A stretch of 64,000 bases of DNA from Bifidobacterium lemurum (GCF_014898175.1 NZ_CP062948.1:186001-250000), one strand, 5' to 3'; shown: positions 30,685-39,244, counted from the stretch's first letter. Made by a program: numbers and translations. Notes: a model not told the origin generated them from the sequence alone.

Positions 30685-31722
30685 CTACAGACGAATCATC
30701 TCGCCTTCGTCGGCGGCACGCTTGATGGCGTTCAGCACCTCAAGCGACTTGATGGCATCCTCTGGGGTGACCAGCGGGCTCGCCTCGCCGCGGATCACTT
30801 CGAGGAAATGCTTGAGCTGCAGGCGGTGCGGCAATCCTTCGCGCACGCCTTGGATCTCGCAGACGAACGGCTTGGTCCAGTCGCTCACGCCGCCGTCGTG
30901 GGTGAACAGCTTGAGCTGCGGCATCGACAGCGATCCCTTGGTGCCCATGATGTAGTAGGCGTCGGTGTCGAAGGGCGCGAAGAAGGGATTCTCGCGGGCG
31001 GTCGACTCCCAGTTCCACGGGCTGGCCGCCGCGTCGGAGAGGGTGATCGAGCCGAGCGTGCCGTTGGCGAAGCGCACGTTGACCACGGCGGTGTCTTCCA
31101 CCTCGAAGCCGCGCGCCTGATTGGCCGCCATGCCCTGGAGCTCCACCGGTTCGCCGAACAGGAAGCGCAGCATATCCACGTCGTGCACCATGTTGACGAG
31201 AATCGGGCCGGCACCCTTCTGGCGACGCCACGGAATATCGAAGTAGCCGTCCGGCTTGTAGATGCCGTAGTGCACCGACACCGCGACGATGGTGCCGAGC
31301 GCGCCGGAGTCGATGATTTCCTTGGCACGGCGGGCCTTGGGATTGTGCCGGCGATGCTGACCCACCAGCACGGGCACGCCGGATTCGCGGGCTTCGGCGG
31401 CGAAGGCGCGCGCATCGTCGAGGTCGTCGCTGATCGGCTTCTCCACCAGGGCGGGGATGCCGTGGGCGAGGGCGGCGCGGGCGTTCGCCAGATGCAGATG
31501 GTTCGGCGAGGCGATGACCACACCGTCGAGTCCGCCTTCACGTGCCATCTCCTCGCAGTCGGCGAACCATGGCACGCCCAGCGAATCGGCGAGCGCGTGC
31601 GCCTCGTCCGTGGGATCGGCGATGGCGGCGAGCGTGGCACCCGGATCGTCCTGGATGTAGCGGATATGGTCGCGGCCCATGGCCCCAGCGCCGACGACGG
31701 CGAGTTTAAGTTGTTCGGTCAT
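30685..31722 (-). CDS. Gfo/Idh/MocA-family NAD(P)-dependent sugar or inositol oxidoreductase
   Basis: A 345-residue oxidoreductase. The Rossmann fold begins LKLAVVGAGAMGRDHIRYI. The EKP motif that contacts cofactor and substrate is in PALVEKPISDDLDDA. The catalytic His/Asp segment is ILVNMVHDVDMLRFLFGEP. These enzymes oxidise or reduce sugars, inositols and amino-sugar derivatives. It is the last gene of the SDR-MFS-oxidoreductase operon, 31 bp after the MFS gene, start preceded by AAAGGAATCATC. The substrate cannot be read from sequence. Confidence 0.9.
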   Translation of the reverse strand: MTEQLKLAVVGAGAMGRDHIRYIQDDPGATLAAIADPTDEAHALADSLGVPWFADCEEMAREGGLDGVVIASPNHLHLANARAALAHGIPALVEKPISDDLDDARAFAAEARESGVPVLVGQHRRHNPKARRAKEIIDSGALGTIVAVSVHYGIYKPDGYFDIPWRRQKGAGPILVNMVHDVDMLRFLFGEPVELQGMAANQARGFEVEDTAVVNVRFANGTLGSITLSDAAASPWNWESTARENPFFAPFDTDAYYIMGTKGSLSMPQLKLFTHDGGVSDWTKPFVCEIQGVREGLPHRLQLKHFLEVIRGEASPLVTPEDAIKSLEVLNAIKRAADEGEMIRL

Positions 31723-31753
31723 GATGATTCCTTTGCGTGAGTTGGGTGGGTTC

Positions 31754-33037
31754 TTAGCGACAGGAAGCGCGCATGGTGCCGGCGCGCTTGACTCGGGCGG
31801 CGAGCAGCAGGGCCACGACCAGGCCGATTACGGTGATGACGGCGGCCGCATAGAAGGCGTTGCGGTAGCCGAACACATCGCTGTGCAGGCTGGTCGCCAC
31901 GCGCGGTCCGATCCACGCGCCGAGCGCGTAGCCGAGGAACATGATGCCGTAGTTGATGCCCAGATGCGTGGCTCCGAAGGTTTCGCCGGTCAACGGCGGG
32001 TAGATCACCAGCAGCGCGCCAAACGCGCAGCCCAGCACGATCACGCAGCCGATGAAGAACGGCGCCGATGTGGCGAACGACATGGCGACCATGGCCACGG
32101 CGGTGACGACGAGCATGACGGACAGGCAGCGGAACGCGCCGAACTTGTCGTAGAACGCGCCGAACGCCAGACGACCCACGAAGTTGGAGAGCGTGTTGAT
32201 GGACACGACCATCGCGCCGAACGCGGCGGCGGTCATCGCGCCCACGGAGCCGACCTGCTCCTGCGCGATCGAGGAGAGCGCGCCGACCAGCATGGTGCCG
32301 GCGGTCGCGGCCGCGGCGTAGACGAGCAGCAGCACGTAGAAGCGCGGCGTGGAGAGCATGCCCTTCCAGTCGAATCCATCCACGGCACCCTGCGCCACGC
32401 CCGGCTTGCTCTCATCGGGCGGAGTCCAGCCGTTCGGCTGATAGTTCGCCGGCGCGGGCGAAACGAACAGCGCGCCCAAGGTGATGGCCGCCCAGAAGGT
32501 CACGCCGAGGATCTTCAATGCGGTCGAGACGCCGAAGGTGCTGGAGAGGAAGCTCGCGATCGGCGAAAGCGTGGCCGGACCGATGGCCGCGGCGGCCAGC
32601 AGGATGCCCGAGGCTTTGCCGCGGATGTCCGGGAACCAACGCTGCGCGGTGGTCAGCGCCGGATTGTAGACCAGGCCGTTGCCCATGCCGGCGATCAGGC
32701 CGTGGAAGAGATACAGCATCGGGATGCTGCCGGCCATACCGGTCAGGAACCAGCCGAGACCGAAAACGAATCCGCCGATCAGCATCACCTTGCGCGGGCC
32801 GAACTTGTCGCAGATGCGCCCGGAGAAGATGCCGGTGACGGCCATCACCGTCTGGAAGATCGAATACGACAGGCTCACCTCGGCGGTGCTCCAGCCGTGC
32901 TGTTCGCTCAGCGGCGTGAGGAACACGCTGAACAGAGCGATGGAGGCCACGAAGAACATGACCACGAAAGCGGCGGCGAGCACGCCGTAACGGTTGGCCT
33001 CTTTGGGCGAGGCTGCGGTTGCGGTTGTCGAAGACAC
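31754..33037 (-). CDS. MFS transporter, OFA (oxalate/formate antiporter) type
   Basis: A 427-residue, 12-helix MFS protein of the OFA/monocarboxylate type. Family signs are FSVFLTPLSEQHGWSTAEVS before helix 2, FSGRICDKFGPRKVML, and LIAGMGNGLVYNPALTTAQR. The GTG at 33037 follows AAGGAGCAATAC. A longer frame to 33151 begins in non-homologous sequence. As the middle gene of SDR-MFS-oxidoreductase it probably imports the acidic or small polyol substrate that the two dehydrogenases act on (inference). Confidence 0.82.
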   Translation of the reverse strand: MSSTTATAASPKEANRYGVLAAAFVVMFFVASIALFSVFLTPLSEQHGWSTAEVSLSYSIFQTVMAVTGIFSGRICDKFGPRKVMLIGGFVFGLGWFLTGMAGSIPMLYLFHGLIAGMGNGLVYNPALTTAQRWFPDIRGKASGILLAAAAIGPATLSPIASFLSSTFGVSTALKILGVTFWAAITLGALFVSPAPANYQPNGWTPPDESKPGVAQGAVDGFDWKGMLSTPRFYVLLLVYAAAATAGTMLVGALSSIAQEQVGSVGAMTAAAFGAMVVSINTLSNFVGRLAFGAFYDKFGAFRCLSVMLVVTAVAMVAMSFATSAPFFIGCVIVLGCAFGALLVIYPPLTGETFGATHLGINYGIMFLGYALGAWIGPRVATSLHSDVFGYRNAFYAAAVITVIGLVVALLLAARVKRAGTMRASCR

Positions 33038-33176
33038 GTATTGCTCCTTGAATATTGGAAAACTGTTGATGATATGAACGCCTGGCGGCGACCACAGACC
33101 ACACGTCGACTGGACGCCGCCGGTTCCGTAATCCCGAAATCCCGAAATCACGGAATCTCGGGATCGCGGGGACGCT

Positions 33177-34031
33177 TTAGATCAGTCCGCGCTGCTTCAG
33201 CGAGTTGACGGCGAACTGGCGGCGGCCGCCCGGTTTCGGCGTCAGATCGCCCATCATCAGGTGGAAGCCTCCGTCGACGCTGATTTCATCGCCGTTGACG
33301 AAGTCGGAACGCGGGCTCGCCAGGAACGCCACGGCGTTGGCGATGTCTTCCACTTCGCCGATGCGGCGGGAGGCGATGAGCCGTTCGCGCTCCTCGGTCA
33401 CCTTCGGATCGGCGTAGAACGAGGCCGACATGGGCGTCTTCACGAAGCAGGGGCACACGCAGTTGCTGCGGATGCCGAACGGACCCCATTCGGCGGCGAG
33501 CATCTTGGAGAGCATGCCCAATCCTGCCTTCGCGCAGGAATAGGCTCCGGAGAAGGTCTCCGGCGAATGCGAGGCGACCGTGGAGATATGGACGATGCGT
33601 CCGGACTTGTGTTCCAGCATCACCTTGCCGAAAGCCTGCGAAAGGATGAACGCGCCGGTCAGATTCACGTTGACCACATCGCGCCAGTCGCTCAACGGCA
33701 GGTCCTCCAGGGGAGCGAACCGCAGGATGCCGACCGTGTTGACCAGCACGTCCACGGTGCCGAAATCGGCGAGGATCTTGTCTTTGAGAATGGCGACGTC
33801 GTCGGCGTCGGAGATGTCGCAGCCGTACCCCTTGGCCTCCACCCCGTAGGTCGAACCGATTTCGTCGGCGAACTGCCGGGTGGCATCCTCGGACACGTCG
33901 ACCATGGCCAGCCGCGCGCCGGCCTTGGCCAGCTCCCCGCAGATGGCGGTGCCCATACCGCCCACCGCGCCGGTCACCACGCAGACATCTCCCATGATGC
34001 CCAGCCAATCACGCTTCTGTTCCGCCTCCAT
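33177..34031 (-). CDS. SDR-family dehydrogenase/reductase
   Basis: A classical short-chain dehydrogenase of 284 residues. The cofactor motif is VTGAVGGMGTAI, followed by VDVLVNTVGIL (in place of NNAG), and the catalytic Ser in IVHISTVASHSPE with YSCAKAG (Tyr and Lys). The C-terminus has FLASPRSDFVNGDEISVDGG. The ATG at 34031 has a near-ideal site, AAGGAGGT with seven bases of spacing. It is the first gene of a three-gene operon whose promoter carries a MerR-type operator at 34102-34120. Substrate unknown; a sugar acid or polyol is plausible. Confidence 0.9.
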   Translation of the reverse strand: MEAEQKRDWLGIMGDVCVVTGAVGGMGTAICGELAKAGARLAMVDVSEDATRQFADEIGSTYGVEAKGYGCDISDADDVAILKDKILADFGTVDVLVNTVGILRFAPLEDLPLSDWRDVVNVNLTGAFILSQAFGKVMLEHKSGRIVHISTVASHSPETFSGAYSCAKAGLGMLSKMLAAEWGPFGIRSNCVCPCFVKTPMSASFYADPKVTEERERLIASRRIGEVEDIANAVAFLASPRSDFVNGDEISVDGGFHLMMGDLTPKPGGRRQFAVNSLKQRGLI

Positions 34032-34095
34032 GGCAGATACCTCCTTGTATATATGCGTCACGCCCCGTCCGTCGTTGGTTGGGGCAACATCCGGA

Positions 34096-34126
34096 ATGCT
34101 AGACTTTGCCCCAAGGGCAAGGTCAA
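34096..34126 (-). promoter_or_regulatory. MerR-type promoter of the SDR operon
   Basis: On the minus strand a -35 (TTGACC, 34126-34121) and a -10 (TAGCAT, 34101-34096) are separated by 19 bp instead of 17. The spacer holds the inverted repeat TTGCCC-TTG-GGGCAA. This overlong spacer with a central palindrome is the hallmark of MerR-activated promoters. It overlaps the start region of the divergent MerR gene at 34137. Confidence 0.75.
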
Positions 34127-34136
34127 GGAGGTGCGC

Positions 34137-34964
34137 GTGGCCGATGATGACGAGCTGCTGACGATCGGCGAGGTCGCCAAGCTGGACGGAGTCACCACGA
34201 AGGCGCTGCGCTATTACGACGCGCACGGCATCCTCAAACCCGAGGTCGTGGACCCGCGCACCGGATACCGCTACTACTCCCCCGACCAGGTGTTGGAGCT
34301 TGACGTCGTGCGCATCTGCCTGGCGACCGGCATGCCGCTGGATTCATTGGAACGCCATCGTCTGGAGGATGGCACGTTGGATTGGCGTGGGGTGCTGCGC
34401 GCCAGCCGCGCCCGGGTGGATGACGAAATCGCGCGCCTGCGCAAGCAGCAGACCAGTCTTAACGACTATTTGGAGGAGATCGTGCGCAAGGCGCAGACCC
34501 CCGAAGACGGCGTGGTCTCCTCGGATCTACAGCCCACTTGGCTGGCGGCCAAACCGTGGGCCTATAACCAACCGTTCGCCATCAAACGGTATCTGCGCAC
34601 TATGGCGGAGCTGCGGAACGCCATGCGCGAGGCCGATGCCACGCCGTTGTTGCGCCGCGGCATCCTCATCGACCATCTGCACGAACGCGCGTGGGCATAC
34701 CATCAGTTCGACCCGCAGGGCGCACATGACGGACCTTACCGTTTCGACGAGTCGATCACCGTGCTCAATCCCGCGGGAGGACCGGCGCAAAGCATGGCGA
34801 TCGAACGCGACCGCCTCTCGCAGTGTTTCGACGAGGGTGCTGCCATGACGATGCGCGACGACCCCGAGCAATGGCCCCACGCCACCATGACGGAGATTTG
34901 GGGAAGCCGCGCGTCGCGAGGTAGGGTGTCGATCCGCTATTCGCGGCACCGTTGCGCGGTGTAG
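34137..34964 (+). CDS. MerR-family activator of the SDR operon
   Basis: A 275-residue MerR regulator. The winged helix is LLTIGEVAKLDGVTTKALRY with YYDAHGILKPEVVDPRTGYR and the wing RYYSPDQVLELDVVRI. A coiled coil (RASRARVDDEIARLRKQQTS) leads to a C-terminal effector domain of about 140 residues that may be GyrI-like. The GTG at 34137 follows AAGGAG with six bases of spacing. The small gap to the divergent SDR promoter and the 19-bp spacer identify the target. A small molecule rather than a metal is expected, since no Cys cluster is present. Confidence 0.88.
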   Translation: MADDDELLTIGEVAKLDGVTTKALRYYDAHGILKPEVVDPRTGYRYYSPDQVLELDVVRICLATGMPLDSLERHRLEDGTLDWRGVLRASRARVDDEIARLRKQQTSLNDYLEEIVRKAQTPEDGVVSSDLQPTWLAAKPWAYNQPFAIKRYLRTMAELRNAMREADATPLLRRGILIDHLHERAWAYHQFDPQGAHDGPYRFDESITVLNPAGGPAQSMAIERDRLSQCFDEGAAMTMRDDPEQWPHATMTEIWGSRASRGRVSIRYSRHRCAV

Positions 34965-35011
34965 GAGTTCTAGCACCACCGCTCAGCACTGCACTGGCAC
35001 GTAAACGAAAA

Positions 35012-35053
35012 GGGCCGCCTCCCATGCATCGTGACGATGCTGGGAGGCGGCCC
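35012..35053 (-). terminator. Terminator of the second GH3 gene
   Basis: GGGCCGCCTCCCA pairs perfectly with TGGGAGGCGGCCC; TTTTCGTTT follows on the minus strand. Confidence 0.8.
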
Positions 35054-35080
35054 TCAACCTTCAACCGACGAATCCGCGCG

Positions 35081-37444
35081 CTAGGCGACGGTGAAGGTGG
35101 CGCGCTTCAGGTCCTCGCGGCGCGACGAATGGCCGATGAGCAACTCGAACTCGCCGGCTTCGACGATGCGGTTGGCCTGCGGATCGACGATGGTGCAGTC
35201 CGCGACCGGAATGTCGAAGGCGACGGTCGCGCTCTCCCCCGGCGCGAGCGTCACGCGCTTGAAGGCCTTGAGCTCACGGTCGGTCCAGCTGTAGGAGGTG
35301 ACGATGTCGCCGATGTAGGCCTGCACGACTTCGGTGCCGGGCCGCTCGCCCGTGTTGGTCAGGGTGACTTCGGCATGCACCGTGTCGGTTTCAGCGAAGG
35401 GCTTGGATTCGCTGGCGTTGGTGATCGCCACCTCGCCGTATTCGAAGGTCGTGTAGCTCAGGCCCTCGCCGAACGCGAACGCCGGGTCCTGGGTGAGGTC
35501 GGCGTAGCGGTTGCCGTGCTGGCCGCGGATCTGGTTGTAGTAGACCGGCAGCTGGCCCGCATGGCGCGGGAAGGTGATCGGCAGACGGCCGGAAGGCTCG
35601 GTCAGACCGAAGATGATTTCGGCGATGGCCTGGCCGCCCTTCATGCCGGGGCTCGGCGCCCACAGGAAGGCGCTCACGCCGGAGTCGGCAGGCTTGTCGA
35701 TCACACCGTATCCGCCGACCACACTGGCCGGCATCACCTGAGGCTTGGAGCTGACCAGCACCACCACGAAGGGCTTGCCGGTCTCCTTGGCCACGTCAGC
35801 GAGCGCGTCGATCAGCGCGTTCTGTCCACCCACGAGTTCCAGCGTGCCGGTGGAGCAGCCTTCGCCGATCAGCTGGATCACATCGCCCACCACGGCCACG
35901 ATCAGGTCGGACTGGCGGGCGTTGGCCACGGCCTCGTCGAGCAGCGCTTGGTCGACGGGTGCCGCGACGCCGATCTTCGGGCGGGGCTGTCCGTCGGGAT
36001 AGAACTCGCCTTCGGGGTCGGGAACCAGGTCGATGATGTTCGCGCCGCGGGAGTAGACGACTTCGGCTCCGGCCTCGTCGGCAATCGCTTTGACGCCGTC
36101 GAGCACGGTGGTGATCATCTCGCGCGGATGGCCGTCGGGCATCCAGTTGACCTGGCCGGAGTTGCCGGCCCAGTCGCCGAGCTGGGTTTGCGCGTCGTCG
36201 GCGAGCGGGCCGACCACGGCGATGCGGAGATTCTTCGACGCCGCTTCGCTCTGCTCAGCATGACGAGGGAGAGAGAACGGAAGCGCGCCATCGTTCTTGA
36301 GGAGCGCCACGGATTCGCGGGTGAGTTCGAGGTTGAGTCGCTGATGCTCCTCGGAGCCGATGACGGCCTTGATGCGTTCGGGGTCGGGCAGGCGCGGATC
36401 CTCGAAAAGACCAAGACGGAATTTGAGCGCGAGGATGCGCTCCACGGCGGCGTCGATCAGCGATTCATCGAGCATGCCGTTCTTGACGGCTTCGATGGCA
36501 CCCTCGTAGAACTGCGGCGTGGTCATGACCAGGTCGTTGCCGGCCTTGACCGCGTCGGCGGCCGCATGCGTGTAGTCGGGCTTGACGTGCTGCTCCCAGA
36601 CAGCGCGGCCGACGTTGTCCCAGTCGGTGATCAGCGTGCCCTGATAGTTCCATGCGCCGCGCAGCTTGTCGCTCAGCAGCCACTTGTTGAAGGTGACCGG
36701 CACGCCTTCGATGGATTCGTAGCCGAGCATGAACGTGCCGCAGCCTTCTTTGGCGACGCGTTCGAACGGCGGCAGGAACCAGGATTCGAGCTTGCGGTGG
36801 CTCAGATCAGCTTCGGAGGCGTCGCGGCCGCCCTGGGTTTCGGAGTATCCGGCGAAATGCTTGGCGCAGGCGAGGATCGCGTCCTTGGCGAGCGGCTCGC
36901 CGGCCTTGGCACCGCCCTGGTAGCCCTTGACGATGGCGGAGGCGAGTTCGCCGATCAGCATCGGATCCTCGCCGAAGGTCTCGCCCACACGACCCCAGCG
37001 GGTGTCGCGGCCGATGCACAGCACCGGGGAGAAGGTCCAGTGCACGCCGGTGGTGGAGACCTCTTCGGCGGTGGCGCGGCCCATGGCCTCGATTTTCTCC
37101 GTATCCCAGCTGACGGCCATGCCGAGCTGTTCGGGGAAGATGGTCGCGCCCGGCCAGAAGGAGTAGCCGTGGATGCAGTCGTCGCCGATGACTAGCGGGA
37201 TGCCGAGGCGTGTTTTGGTGTTCACCGTCTCGACGGCGCGCGGCAGGTCCTCGGGGCTGGTGTGCAGGATGGAGCCGACGTGCTTGCCGACGATCAGATC
37301 GTCCAGATCGCCGCTGCGGGCGTCGAGCTGCATCATCTGTCCGACCTTCTCTTCAAGGGTCATACGGCCCAGCAGGTCCGCGATGCGCTCCTCGACCGGC
37401 AGATCGGGGTTCTTGTAGGGCAGGGTGGCTGCGGTTTCGGTCAT
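35081..37444 (-). CDS. GH3 beta-glucosidase/beta-xylosidase-type enzyme with an in-frame repeat insertion
   Basis: A cytosolic GH3 enzyme of 787 residues in standard domain order. Motifs are GDDCIHGYSFWPGATIFPEQ, GRDTRWGRVGETFGEDP, KHFAGYSETQGGRD and the nucleophile Asp in GTLITDWDNVGRAV. The C-terminal GH3 domain starts ALLKNDGALPF and the FnIII part at FAFGEGLSYTTFEYGE. Between ALPFS and LRIAVVGPLADD lie about 13 extra residues (LPRHAEQSEAASKN) encoded by a repeat-like DNA segment at 36228-36265. The gene stays in frame. It has a TetR gene directly upstream and a palindromic operator before its start. It resembles glucan or xylan oligomer GH3 enzymes; specificity is not determined. Confidence 0.9.
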   Translation of the reverse strand: MTETAATLPYKNPDLPVEERIADLLGRMTLEEKVGQMMQLDARSGDLDDLIVGKHVGSILHTSPEDLPRAVETVNTKTRLGIPLVIGDDCIHGYSFWPGATIFPEQLGMAVSWDTEKIEAMGRATAEEVSTTGVHWTFSPVLCIGRDTRWGRVGETFGEDPMLIGELASAIVKGYQGGAKAGEPLAKDAILACAKHFAGYSETQGGRDASEADLSHRKLESWFLPPFERVAKEGCGTFMLGYESIEGVPVTFNKWLLSDKLRGAWNYQGTLITDWDNVGRAVWEQHVKPDYTHAAADAVKAGNDLVMTTPQFYEGAIEAVKNGMLDESLIDAAVERILALKFRLGLFEDPRLPDPERIKAVIGSEEHQRLNLELTRESVALLKNDGALPFSLPRHAEQSEAASKNLRIAVVGPLADDAQTQLGDWAGNSGQVNWMPDGHPREMITTVLDGVKAIADEAGAEVVYSRGANIIDLVPDPEGEFYPDGQPRPKIGVAAPVDQALLDEAVANARQSDLIVAVVGDVIQLIGEGCSTGTLELVGGQNALIDALADVAKETGKPFVVVLVSSKPQVMPASVVGGYGVIDKPADSGVSAFLWAPSPGMKGGQAIAEIIFGLTEPSGRLPITFPRHAGQLPVYYNQIRGQHGNRYADLTQDPAFAFGEGLSYTTFEYGEVAITNASESKPFAETDTVHAEVTLTNTGERPGTEVVQAYIGDIVTSYSWTDRELKAFKRVTLAPGESATVAFDIPVADCTIVDPQANRIVEAGEFELLIGHSSRREDLKRATFTVA
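36228..36265. repeat. REP-like element inserted in frame in the GH3 gene
   Basis: The plus strand reads AGATTCTTCGACG, CCGCTTCGCTCTG, CTCAGCATGACG. This matches the common dispersed bacterial repeat of the form AGATTCTTC...CGCTC(A/T)GAATGACG (recalled, not searched). It translates on the minus strand to RHAEQSEAASKN, a stretch foreign to GH3 proteins. Confidence 0.6.
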
Positions 37445-37476
37445 TAATGTCGCCTTCCTCGATGAAGATGAACTTT

Positions 37477-37498
37477 TTAACTACCATTCGGTAATTAA
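37477..37498. promoter_or_regulatory. TetR operator upstream of the GH3 gene
   Basis: Half-sites TTAACTACC and GGTAATTAA flank ATTC, making a near-perfect palindrome 33 bp before the GH3 start. Confidence 0.7.
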
Positions 37499-37565
37499 GA
37501 GTATACATCACACGCGGCGCGACACACATCAGCGACAAAAAGTCATACCGACGCAGACAGCGGAC

Positions 37566-38204
37566 TCAGCGATATTCATCCCACAGCGGCGAAGGGAAAA
37601 TCATGCGCTCGAATTCCAGCCATTCGTCATACAGGTCGATGGGCGGCTCGCCGAGCCAGCGCAGTTGGATGCCGTCCATCGATTCCATCGCCTTGCGCAC
37701 ATAGGGGCGCATGGCCCGACTCCACTCCCCCAGCTGCGGCGGAATCGACCACGCGTACTGCGAGTAGCTCTCCCAAATCTGCGTATGGCGCACACGGAAA
37801 TGCTCATACAACGGATGCGCCGGATTCAACGCCTCGGCCTGCAGCATCGCGAACAACTGGACCATCATGCGACGCCGCGCGTTATGCCGCACCAGAAAAC
37901 GCAGATAGGCGGGGAACCGAAGATCATCCGCAGCACTGCCCGGCAGCCCCGATTCCATGAACTCCTCGACCGTGCCCGACGAGGCGTAGTATTCCTCGTA
38001 GGTCATCGCCAGAAGATTGTCCTTGCTGCCCACATACCGCAGCAGCCCTTGCTTCGAGATGCCCACTTCGTCGGCGACGTCCTGAATCGAAATGCCATTG
38101 AAACCGCGTTCGCTGATCAGCCGCACCGACGCGTCCAGAATCTCACGCTTGCGCTCCTCAGGCGACTTGCGCACCCGCTTTCCGCTATTCTCCGATGTAG
38201 GCAT
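37566..38204 (-). CDS. TetR-family regulator of the second GH3 gene
   Basis: A 212-residue TetR protein. The helix-turn-helix is SIQDVADEVGISKQGLLRYV. The effector domain ends MDGIQLRWLGEPPIDLYDEW and then MIFPSPLWDEYR. It is a close paralogue of the TetR at 60942 (same PPIDMYDEW and FPSPMWDRYR tail) and a more distant one of that at 21175. The start is taken at MPTSENSGKRVRK; an upstream in-frame Met (38231) is also possible, and no clear ribosome site is seen for either. It precedes the GH3 gene on the same strand with an operator in the gap. Confidence 0.88.
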   Translation of the reverse strand: MPTSENSGKRVRKSPEERKREILDASVRLISERGFNGISIQDVADEVGISKQGLLRYVGSKDNLLAMTYEEYYASSGTVEEFMESGLPGSAADDLRFPAYLRFLVRHNARRRMMVQLFAMLQAEALNPAHPLYEHFRVRHTQIWESYSQYAWSIPPQLGEWSRAMRPYVRKAMESMDGIQLRWLGEPPIDLYDEWLEFERMIFPSPLWDEYR

Positions 38205-38233
38205 ACTACGCAAGTCTAGCCAATCCTCCACAC

Positions 38234-38274
38234 CACGACGTGCTTCACGTTTTTTGAGTGTGAAGCACGTCGTG
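38234..38274. repeat. Perfect 15-bp inverted repeat upstream of the TetR gene
   Basis: CACGACGTGCTTCAC (38234-38248) is matched exactly by GTGAAGCACGTCGTG (38260-38274) around an 11-base loop with a T6 run. It lies between the divergent TetR and toxin-antitoxin genes. It could be a hairpin in the TetR leader, a large operator or the scar of an insertion; no T-tail supports a terminator. Confidence 0.6.
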
Positions 38275-38295
38275 AACGTCTAAGAAATCCCACCT

Positions 38296-38316
38296 TTGAT
38301 ATCATTGTGATATCAA
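38296..38316. promoter_or_regulatory. Operator of the toxin-antitoxin pair
   Basis: TTGATATCA, three bases, then TGATATCAA is a perfect palindrome 18 bp before the antitoxin start. Ribbon-helix-helix antitoxins repress their own genes through such sites. Confidence 0.75.
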
Positions 38317-38333
38317 GACTAAGGAGGGGCATT

Positions 38334-38603
38334 ATGACCACATCACTGCTGATTCGCAAGCTTCCCGAAGACGTTAAAGAGACTCTGGCCAAGGCGGCGA
38401 AAGCCAACGGCCGCTCCACCGAGGCGCAGGCGCGTTCCGTGCTCGAGGAGTTCGCCGCCTCATGGGTGGCCCACAAAGCTTCGGATTGGGAATTCTTCGA
38501 ACACATCCGCACTGAACTGCTTGACGGCGGCATCGACGAGGACGAATTCCAGCCCATGCCTCGAGACAAGAACGAACAACCAAGGCCGGTGGATTTCGAA
38601 TGA
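38334..38603 (+). CDS. FitA/VapB-type ribbon-helix-helix antitoxin
   Basis: An 89-residue antitoxin. The DNA-binding ribbon-helix-helix is TTSLLIRKLPEDVKETLAKA with NGRSTEAQARSVLEEF, as in FitA. The acidic C-terminal half (LLDGGIDEDEFQPMPRDKNE) should wrap around the PIN toxin. The ATG at 38334 follows AAGGAGGGGCATT. It overlaps the toxin gene by 4 bp (ATGA), so antitoxin and toxin are co-translated. Together they protect against or stall translation under stress; the pair can also stabilise a mobile segment. Confidence 0.88.
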   Translation: MTTSLLIRKLPEDVKETLAKAAKANGRSTEAQARSVLEEFAASWVAHKASDWEFFEHIRTELLDGGIDEDEFQPMPRDKNEQPRPVDFE

Positions 38604-39034
38604 ACAACAAATCACGACCTATTCTGGTCGACACGAACGTTATCTCGGAGTTCTACAAACCAACCCCCAATCCAACGGTGATTGCATGGTTGAAGCAGAA
38701 CGATGGGGCCTACATATCGTCCATCACCATTATGGAAATGATGTACGGACTATGGCGCATGCCGCAAGGCGCAAGACGTTCCGTCATGGCCGAAACCATT
38801 AAACGAACCATACGAAACTATGAGAACCGTATTCTGACTTTTGACCGCGAAGCCGGCATACGATGCTCTCTTATCCGAGCCGATCTGGACGCACACGGCC
38901 ATCCTGTCGGCTTGGCCGATGCGCAGATCGCCGCCATCGCCCAAGCCAACAACTGCACCTTGGCCACACGCAACACCAAGGATTTCCAGCACACCGGCGT
39001 TCCCCTCATCAACCCGTGGGAGCCCGCCGCATAA
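38600..39034 (+). CDS. FitB/VapC-type PIN-domain toxin
   Basis: A 144-residue PIN-domain ribonuclease. The acidic active-site residues are in ILVDTNVISEFYKP (Asp), SSITIMEMMYGL (Glu), GLADAQIAAIAQ (Asp) and TLATRNTKDFQ (Asp). The length and the N-terminal DTNV motif are typical of FitB/VapC, which cleave tRNA or rRNA. It starts inside the antitoxin stop codon. All catalytic residues are present, so the toxin is probably functional. Confidence 0.9.
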   Translation: MNNKSRPILVDTNVISEFYKPTPNPTVIAWLKQNDGAYISSITIMEMMYGLWRMPQGARRSVMAETIKRTIRNYENRILTFDREAGIRCSLIRADLDAHGHPVGLADAQIAAIAQANNCTLATRNTKDFQHTGVPLINPWEPAA

Positions 39035-39244
39035 TCCTTCGCAGATGAGACAATCGCCAACACAAAGTCATGCCGCCGGCGTCACGGCATTGGAATTCAG
39101 CAGATCAACACAAATCAGTAATTCCTGAATCATTTCGCCGGAGAACAATCGAGTCATCGGCCAAGGTTGATTAAATGGGTCTTCATATAAGATTTGAGCG
39201 GGCGCAAACGCATGGCACAGGTGATGAACTTTGCGATTTCAAGG

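Noticed and set aside
30808..31740. A 310-codon plus-strand frame over the oxidoreductase gene
   Set aside because: It is a shadow of the minus-strand gene, which has the Rossmann and EKP motifs.
36228..36265. A frameshift or assembly error in the GH3 gene
   Set aside because: The frame is open on both sides and the flanking GH3 motifs are in phase; an in-frame repeat insertion explains the foreign residues.
38234..38274. The 15-bp inverted repeat as a transcription terminator
   Set aside because: It lies upstream of both flanking genes, which diverge, and no T-run follows the stem on either strand.
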